Source: Ferrimonas balearica DSM 9799
GTDB taxonomy: Bacteria; Pseudomonadota; Gammaproteobacteria; Enterobacterales; Shewanellaceae
Assembly: GCF_000148645.1 (NCBI RefSeq)
Contig: NC_014541.1
Span: 2,813,139-2,877,138 of the forward strand
Direction of reading: 5' to 3'
DNA length: 64,000 nucleotides
This document shows, in pieces, positions 58,716 to 64,000 of this stretch. The notes under the pieces are model-generated. The model searched no databases, had not been told where the DNA came from, and was given only the letters and a program-made list of their open reading frames with translations. Made by a program: the position numbers and the translations under genes. Numbering within the stretch: the first letter of the stretch is position 1; the number at the start of each line of letters is the position of its first letter.

Positions 58716-60128
58716 TCAGGAATTCGCTCTGCTTGCTACAAATTCCACCGCCTTGCCGATTCTATCGACGGAACGTGCTTGTCCAATCAGCAAAATCGTC
58801 TGATCCAGGCTCGGAGATTGGCCTGCACCAGTGACGGCAACACGCAGCGGCATACCCACTTTACCCATGCCCAGTTCCAGCTCGTCAGCGGTTTCCTGGA
58901 TGCAGCGGTGAATCGCCTCAGCATTCCACTCAGTCAGAGCCGCCAGCTTGGCTTGAGCCAGGGCCAGCGCTTCCTGTGCAACAGGGCGCAGATGCTTCTT
59001 GGCGGCGCCCGCATCAAACTCGGCGAAGTCTTCATAGAAGTAGCGGCTGCTGGCAGCGAGCTCTTTCAGGGTCTGACAACGCTCAGCCATGACCGGGATC
59101 AGGTCAGTCAGGGCAGGACCATTGGTCATATCAATGCCCTGATCTTCGAAGTGCCACTTCAGCTCTTCTGCCACACGCTCTGCCGGCAGGGACTTCATGT
59201 AGTGCTGGTTCAGCCACAACAGTTTGTCGGTGTTAAAGGCAGAAGCGGACTTGTTGATCGCTTTGAGGCTGAACAGCTGCACCATCTCATCCAGGGAGAA
59301 GATCTCCTGATCGCCGTGAGACCAACCCAGACGCACCAGGTAGTTCAGCAGAGCTTCCTGCAGGTAACCGTCATCACGGTACTGCATCACGCTTACCGCA
59401 CCGTGGCGTTTGGACAGCTTGGCACCGTCGTCACCCAGGATCATGGACACGTGGGCAAACTCCGGAACCGGCGCGCCCAGAGCGTGGTAGATGTTGATCT
59501 GACGCGGGGTGTTGTTGATGTGGTCTTCACCACGCACCACCTGAGTGATGCCCATATCCCAATCATCAACCACTACGCAGAAGTTGTAAGTCGGCGCACC
59601 ATCGGTACGACGGATGATCAGATCATCGAGTTCTTTATTGTCGATCTCGATGCGGCCACGTACGTGGTCATCAAACACCACTTTACCCTCGGTGGGGTTT
59701 TTGAAGCGCACAACATAAGGCGCGTCTTCGGCGTGGTCGTGGTTACCGTCACGGCAGTGGCCGTCGTAACGGGCTTTTTCACCATTGGCCATCTGCTGCT
59801 CACGCAGCGCGTCTACGCGCTCTTTGGAGCAGTAGCACTTGTACGCTTTGCCCTCTTCCAGCAACTGGTCGATCAGCTGGTTGTAGCGGTCAAAACGCTT
59901 GGTCTGGTAGTACGGGCCCTCTTCCCAATTGAGCCCCAGCCATTCCATGCCCTCGAGGATGGCATCAATGGCTTCCTGAGTGGAACGCTCCAGATCGGTA
60001 TCTTCGATGCGCAAAACAAACTGACCACCCTGGTTGCGGGCGTAGAGCCAGGAGTACAGCGCGGTGCGGGCACCGCCCACATGAAGAAAGCCAGTGGGAC
60101 TGGGCGCAAATCGGGTTTTAACGGTCAT
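58716..60128 (-). CDS. gltX: glutamyl-tRNA synthetase
   Basis: GltX charges tRNA-Glu. The 470-aa class I synthetase has the HIGH-type motif in [19 protein letters not shown] and the KMSKS-type motif KLSKRHG near residue 238. A zinc-binding cluster [13 protein letters not shown]...CRDG is seen near residue 100. E. coli GltX is 471 aa. I chose the start [11 protein letters not shown] with AAGGA upstream; an upstream in-frame Met lacks family support. No terminator is visible between gltX and the tRNA promoter, so read-through into the nine tRNA-Glu genes is possible. Confidence 0.97.
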   Translation of the reverse strand: MTVKTRFAPSPTGFLHVGGARTALYSWLYARNQGGQFVLRIEDTDLERSTQEAIDAILEGMEWLGLNWEEGPYYQTKRFDRYNQLIDQLLEEGKAYKCYCSKERVDALREQQMANGEKARYDGHCRDGNHDHAEDAPYVVRFKNPTEGKVVFDDHVRGRIEIDNKELDDLIIRRTDGAPTYNFCVVVDDWDMGITQVVRGEDHINNTPRQINIYHALGAPVPEFAHVSMILGDDGAKLSKRHGAVSVMQYRDDGYLQEALLNYLVRLGWSHGDQEIFSLDEMVQLFSLKAINKSASAFNTDKLLWLNQHYMKSLPAERVAEELKWHFEDQGIDMTNGPALTDLIPVMAERCQTLKELAASSRYFYEDFAEFDAGAAKKHLRPVAQEALALAQAKLAALTEWNAEAIHRCIQETADELELGMGKVGMPLRVAVTGAGQSPSLDQTILLIGQARSVDRIGKAVEFVASRANS

Positions 60129-60309
60129 GTCCTTCTCGATTCTCAACAAACATCGACGGCCGGTCGGCCAGTAAGCCCGCTAGTTTAGCAGTCAAGCGGC
60201 CACTCACCAATCACCTGGATCGCGCTTTCTTGCCACAATCGCGCTCATCAGCGCACCACCCTGCCCACGGTGTTCTACCCTTGGCAAAAGTGAGCATGAG
60301 GAATGAGCC

Positions 60310-60537
60310 ATGTCTGACAATATTTCTCAATCCGCCCCCATCGAAAGCATTGCGGCTTATCTCAAGCAGGTTCACGGCTACGATCAGGCCAGGGCCTGGC
60401 AGGAAGCAGAAACGGTCGTGGCTGAATTCAAGAAGATGCAGCGCTTAGGCTACATCCAGGGCTGGTACTTCGACGAACAGGGACACCTGGACCTGATCCC
60501 CAGTGATGACGTTCTTCACCGGCTGGGCAATAAATGA
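60310..60537 (+). CDS. hypothetical 75-aa protein
   Basis: A small soluble protein (MSDNISQSAPIESIAAYLKQ ... WYFDEQGHLDLIPSDDVLHRLGNK) with an amphipathic helix and a short strand region. GAGGAATGAG lies before the ATG. I do not recognise a family. It is 62 bp upstream of the MFS gene on the same strand. Confidence 0.65.
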   Translation: MSDNISQSAPIESIAAYLKQVHGYDQARAWQEAETVVAEFKKMQRLGYIQGWYFDEQGHLDLIPSDDVLHRLGNK

Positions 60538-60564
60538 CCTTTACCTGACTGCGGCACTGGGATA

Positions 60565-60588
60565 TAAATAAACCAATTGCTTTATTTA
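60565..60588. promoter_or_regulatory. AT-rich dyad upstream of the MFS gene
   Basis: TAAATAAA-N8-TTTATTTA is a perfect 8-bp inverted repeat 11 bp before the MFS start. It has the same 8-bp spacer as a dyad upstream of the lysR gene, so it is a candidate operator. Confidence 0.4.
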
Positions 60589-60599
60589 ATGGTTTTGCC

Positions 60600-61832
60600 A
60601 TGTCCCCTTACCGCATTCTGGCCGCCACCGCGCTGGTCACCCTGATCAGCGTCAGCGGTGTTGCCCTTCCCTACCCCATCCTGGCCCCACTGTTTCTGGA
60701 CCTGGCACACCCTGTCAGTCAATTTGCCAATCTGCCGCCGAAGCTCCTGCTCGGCGCGATACTCGCTATCTACCCATTGGGCATCCTGATCGGCAGTAAC
60801 CTGATTGGCGCCTGGTCCGATCGCTTCGGTCGCCGCACCATCCTGTTGTGGACCATGGTGGGTTCGGCACTGGGGTACTTTCTATCGGCTCAGGCCATCG
60901 CGCAGGGCAACTTCCTGCTGTTTGCCCTCAGTCGACTGGTGACCGGACTGTTTGAAGGGAATCTGAGCGTGGCCCGTGCCATCGCGTCGGACCTCCATCC
61001 TAAGATTGATCGCACCAAAGCGTTCAGCTGGCTGAGTGCCACCACCTATGGCGGCTACCTGATCGGCCCCTTACTGGGCGGCGTGTTGCTGCCACTGGGG
61101 GCGCCGGTCGCCTTTACCGTCGCGGGCATCGCCTGTGCCATCGCGGTGGGAGTGATTGCCGTTGCGCTGCCCAAAGACCGTCCGGCGTCGTGCGGCCAAC
61201 GTGCAGAGCGCCACAGCCTGGCGCTGCTGCGCGACCCTAGGATCCGCGCCTTCTTTACCCTTTATCTGCTGCTGATGTTGTCGGTCAACGGCTTCTACGA
61301 GTTCTACCCAGTGTGGCTGCTGGAGGTGCGGCAGTTTGACAGTCTCGACATTGCCGGAGCGACCGTACTGCTGACCAGCACCATGATCGCGGTGGCGACG
61401 CTCGTCAATGTGAGGGCCAAACAGCGGCTGGGGCTGGCAAGGGCGGGCATGGTCGGGATGGCACTGTTCAGTCTGCCGCTGCTGTTGCTCCCGCTGAGCG
61501 CAGGCCATTACGTTCTCTCTTTCATCCTGATGGGCGCGGGCATTGCTCTCTATAACGCCATGTTGCCCAGCTTTCTGGCGGAACGGGGGGGCGATTATGG
61601 ACAGGGGGCATTGATGGGGTTGATGGCCACCACCTTCTTCCTTGGCAACGTGATTATGGCGCTGCTGGGCTCGGCGTTGGCACTGCTGGATACCCGTTTG
61701 GTACTGACCCTATCCGGGCTGTTTGGGGCGGTTGCCATGGCCCAATTTGGCCACCTCCACTTCCGCCGAACCACCTGGCCCAGACCGGTCAGTCAGGCAC
61801 CGGCAGAGAAACCCGCCGCCGGCGGTTTATAA
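60600..61832 (+). CDS. MFS transporter
   Basis: A 410-aa, 12-helix major facilitator. The motif after TM2 is GAWSDRFGRRTILLWT and TM4-TM5 contains ALSRLVTGLFEGNLSVARAIASD, as in drug/sugar efflux carriers of the TetA/YdeE-like groups. The substrate is unknown. The SD is weak. The downstream LysR regulator on the same strand (72 bp) is a possible controller. Confidence 0.8.
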   Translation: MSPYRILAATALVTLISVSGVALPYPILAPLFLDLAHPVSQFANLPPKLLLGAILAIYPLGILIGSNLIGAWSDRFGRRTILLWTMVGSALGYFLSAQAIAQGNFLLFALSRLVTGLFEGNLSVARAIASDLHPKIDRTKAFSWLSATTYGGYLIGPLLGGVLLPLGAPVAFTVAGIACAIAVGVIAVALPKDRPASCGQRAERHSLALLRDPRIRAFFTLYLLLMLSVNGFYEFYPVWLLEVRQFDSLDIAGATVLLTSTMIAVATLVNVRAKQRLGLARAGMVGMALFSLPLLLLPLSAGHYVLSFILMGAGIALYNAMLPSFLAERGGDYGQGALMGLMATTFFLGNVIMALLGSALALLDTRLVLTLSGLFGAVAMAQFGHLHFRRTTWPRPVSQAPAEKPAAGGL

Positions 61833-61838
61833 GTCTTT

Positions 61839-61872
61839 GTATTTGTTTTTAATGCTGGCATATTAAAAATAC
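61839..61872. promoter_or_regulatory. dyad upstream of lysR
   Basis: A near-perfect dyad whose core is TTAAT-N8-ATTAA with a nested ATGC-TG-GCAT, about 30 bp before the LysR start. It could be a LysR autoregulatory site or a weak terminator of the MFS gene. Confidence 0.45.
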
Positions 61873-61904
61873 GCCCACAAAAACTCCGGAAACCTCGCCC
61901 GATT

Positions 61905-62780
61905 ATGGATCTTCGTCAGCTTCGCAACTTTGTTATGGTGGCAGAACACGCCAGTTTTACCCGTGCTGCTCGCGTACTGGGAGTGGCTCAGCCCGCCGTC
62001 AGTACCGCCATTAAGAAGCTGGAGACCGACCTGGGCCTGGTGCTGCTGCACCGCCAGGACAAACGGGTGCAGTTGACCGCCGAGGGGAAAGAGTTACTGC
62101 CCCACGCCAAAGCGATTCTGGATCGGGTGGAGCACGCCACCGCAGCAATGAACCGCCTGCGCGATCTGGACCGGGGTGAAGTGCGCATCGCCCTGCCGGG
62201 GATGATTGGCTCCTATTACTTCCCTGCCCTGCTGATGGCTTTCCACCATCGTTACCCGGAGCTGAAGCTGTCTCTGTGTGAGGCCGGCACCCGGGAGATC
62301 CAGGGCATGCTGGAGCGGGACGAGGTGGACATCGGCATCATCATCGAGCCGACCGCGGATCAGGGCCTGGAGACGGTGCCCCTGACCCGCCAGGAGATGA
62401 TTGTGGCGGTGGGACTGGACCACCCGCTGGCCAGCGAAGAGAAGATCGACATCGAAACCTTCTTCCAGCACGAGCTGGTGATGTTCAAACACGGCTACTA
62501 CCACCGTGAGTTGATCAACAACCTGGCCAAGAATCTCGATGTGACCCCGGACATTGCGTTTGAGACCAACCTGATTGAGCTTATCCGCAGCATCGTCCGA
62601 CAGGGCTTCGCCATCACTACCGTGCTGAAGATGGTGGTGGACCAGGACCCGGATATCCGTGCCATTCCGTTTAAGGACCCGCTGTACATGGACCTGCACG
62701 TTGGCTGGAAGAGCGGCCGGGCCCTGACTCAGGCTGACCGCACCTTCCTCGACTTCCTGCTGGAGCAGAACGGCCGCTGA
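61905..62780 (+). CDS. LysR-family transcriptional regulator
   Basis: A 291-aa regulator. The N-terminal winged HTH is typical (MDLRQLRNFVMVAEHASFTR ... PAVSTAIKKLETDLGLVLLHR). A linker helix and a periplasmic-binding-protein-like effector domain follow (about 90-290; VRIALPGMIGSYYFPALLMAFH). The target and effector are unknown. Candidate targets are the upstream MFS gene and itself. It converges with gltS, with 3 bp between stops. Confidence 0.88.
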   Translation: MDLRQLRNFVMVAEHASFTRAARVLGVAQPAVSTAIKKLETDLGLVLLHRQDKRVQLTAEGKELLPHAKAILDRVEHATAAMNRLRDLDRGEVRIALPGMIGSYYFPALLMAFHHRYPELKLSLCEAGTREIQGMLERDEVDIGIIIEPTADQGLETVPLTRQEMIVAVGLDHPLASEEKIDIETFFQHELVMFKHGYYHRELINNLAKNLDVTPDIAFETNLIELIRSIVRQGFAITTVLKMVVDQDPDIRAIPFKDPLYMDLHVGWKSGRALTQADRTFLDFLLEQNGR

Positions 62781-62783
62781 GGA

Positions 62784-63980
62784 TTATGGCTGCAGGCTGT
62801 TGACGGTCAGCTGCAGTACCAGCGCATTAGCCAGGTCAACAAAGAAGGCGTTGGCCAGCGGCAAAATCATAAACGCCAGGGGCGCGGCACCGTAGCGCCC
62901 CACCAGGGCGTTCATGTTGGCCATCGCATTGGGCAGCGCGCCCAGACCCATCCCCATATACCCGGCACACAACACCGCACTGTCGTAGCTGCGCCCCAGC
63001 ATAGGGAACAGGGCAAAGCGGACCATCAGCGTCATCGCCATCACCTGCGCCGCCACCGCCAGTATCATCGGCAGCGCCAGATCGATCAGGGTCCACAGCT
63101 GCATCCCCATCAGCGACATCGACAGAAACAGGCCGAGGCTGACTTCTGACAGCAGCGGCAGCGCCTGCCCTTCTGACGGCGACTCCAGCCGGGGCAGCAG
63201 TCGCGGCAGCGTGTTGGTCATCAACATGCCCACCAGCATGCAGGCCAGAAACTCGGGGATGTTCACCCCTTGCGTTTCAGCCCAGTCCGACAACAGACCG
63301 CCCAGAATCATGCCCGCGCTGACGTACATCAGCACCACAAACATCTCCTGACTGCTGACCCGCCGACGGGGCTTTTCGCTCGTCGGGTGCGTGTCCAATA
63401 CCGGCTCAGCGGACTTCAGGCCATGGCGTTCAATCAGGCGTTGGGCCATAGGCCCGCCCACGATGCCGCCCATGATCAGCCCAAGAGTCGCGCTGCCGAT
63501 GCCAATCTCCAATGCGTTGTCGATGCCGAAGCGTTGCTCGAACACCGATGCCCAGGCCACGGAGGTGCCGTGCCCGCCAAACAGGGATACTGACCCCAGC
63601 AACAACCCTTCCGCCGGTTCCAGCCCGGTGACGTGGGCCATGCTCAGCCCCACCAGATTCTGCAGAATCACGCCGCCGACGCAAAACAGCATCAGCACCA
63701 TCAAAGGACGACCACCTCGGGTCAGCGCATCCAGTCGCGCCGACAGGCCAATGGTGGTAAAGAACGCCAGCAACAGGGCATCGCGCAGTGACATATCAAA
63801 CTGCAGCTCCAGGCCCCAGAGCTCATAGGCCAGCAACGCCATCAGGGAAGCGAACAAGCCACCACTCACCGGTTGCGGAATGTTGTAGCGTCGAAGCACG
63901 CCAAAGAGGTGGGTCAGTCCCCGTCCGATCAGCAGCACCAGGATGGCCGCCAAGACCGTTTCTTTCAGGGAAAGCACCAT
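62784..63980 (-). CDS. gltS: sodium/glutamate symporter
   Basis: GltS imports glutamate with Na+. The 398-aa protein has the ESS-family signatures FATIGL-like FFTTIGLSARLD near residue 80 and SLFGGHGTSVAWAS near residue 140, with the second-half repeat GYMGMGLGALPNAMANMNAL near residue 340. The ATG at 63980 has AAGGTG upstream; an in-frame GTG three codons earlier is an alternative. Confidence 0.93.
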   Translation of the reverse strand: MVLSLKETVLAAILVLLIGRGLTHLFGVLRRYNIPQPVSGGLFASLMALLAYELWGLELQFDMSLRDALLLAFFTTIGLSARLDALTRGGRPLMVLMLFCVGGVILQNLVGLSMAHVTGLEPAEGLLLGSVSLFGGHGTSVAWASVFEQRFGIDNALEIGIGSATLGLIMGGIVGGPMAQRLIERHGLKSAEPVLDTHPTSEKPRRRVSSQEMFVVLMYVSAGMILGGLLSDWAETQGVNIPEFLACMLVGMLMTNTLPRLLPRLESPSEGQALPLLSEVSLGLFLSMSLMGMQLWTLIDLALPMILAVAAQVMAMTLMVRFALFPMLGRSYDSAVLCAGYMGMGLGALPNAMANMNALVGRYGAAPLAFMILPLANAFFVDLANALVLQLTVNSLQP

Positions 63981-64000
63981 AAAACACACCTTATTGGGAC

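Noticed and set aside
58779-60188. 469-codon frame antisense to gltX
   Set aside because: gltX is certain on the other strand and this frame has no conserved motifs.

Overview
The window looks like chromosome of a GC-rich marine gammaproteobacterium close to Shewanella, most likely Ferrimonas. This rests on gene order (rnm-yciO-scpA-scpB-rluB next to a trp operon with fused trpCF; pflB-pflA-yfbV-ackA-pta; gltX beside Ala/Val/Glu tRNAs), on CRP- and FNR-type boxes near fermentation and transport genes, and on protein similarity recalled from memory. The genus is inference. I see no rRNA operon, insertion sequence, prophage or CRISPR array. Nearly all the DNA is ordinary, dense chromosomal coding sequence.

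Layout. 1-20331: the start of an unknown gene, topA, astB, an OmpA/CHAT-protease lipoprotein pair, a large Ig-like lipoprotein, a DAACS transporter, sohB, a VolA-type lipase, yciK, then the minus-strand rnm-yciO-scpA-scpB-rluB cluster. 20332-28266: a complete trp operon preceded by a readable trpL leader and attenuator. Its first enzyme gene is a type I-beta DAHP synthase, so entry into the shikimate pathway and the tryptophan branch share one attenuator. 28371-34027: yciB, an OFA-family MFS carrier, yciI, xthA, a small winged-helix regulator and yhdT-panF. 34028-42794: the mixed-acid module pflB-pflA, a solo CbiM-like membrane protein, yfbV and ackA-pta, with CRP-like and PdhR/GntR-like operators upstream. 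43047-45276: a four-gene cassette of CBS protein, PII-like protein and two DUF1538 membrane proteins, with an exact FNR box upstream. 45423-55431: a small lipoprotein, ggt, two small hypothetical genes, an RlmI-like methyltransferase, a PerM-type transporter, folX-yfcH, and the ybbA-ybbP/tesA divergon.

55630-58707 is the most unusual stretch. It holds a minus-strand array of 22 intact tRNA genes drawn from only three isoacceptors (nine Glu-TTC, six Ala-GGC, seven Val-TAC). The array has one strong promoter with a GC-rich discriminator, internal duplications with periods of 419 and 577 bp, remnants of tRNA genes, and three stacked terminators at its 3' end. gltX, the glutamyl-tRNA synthetase gene, lies immediately upstream. 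The window ends with a small hypothetical gene, an MFS carrier, a LysR regulator and gltS.

The best candidates for little-described biology are the tRNA array, the DUF1538/PII/CBS cassette, the CHAT lipoprotein paired with an OmpA-domain protein, and the attenuator-controlled DAHP synthase.
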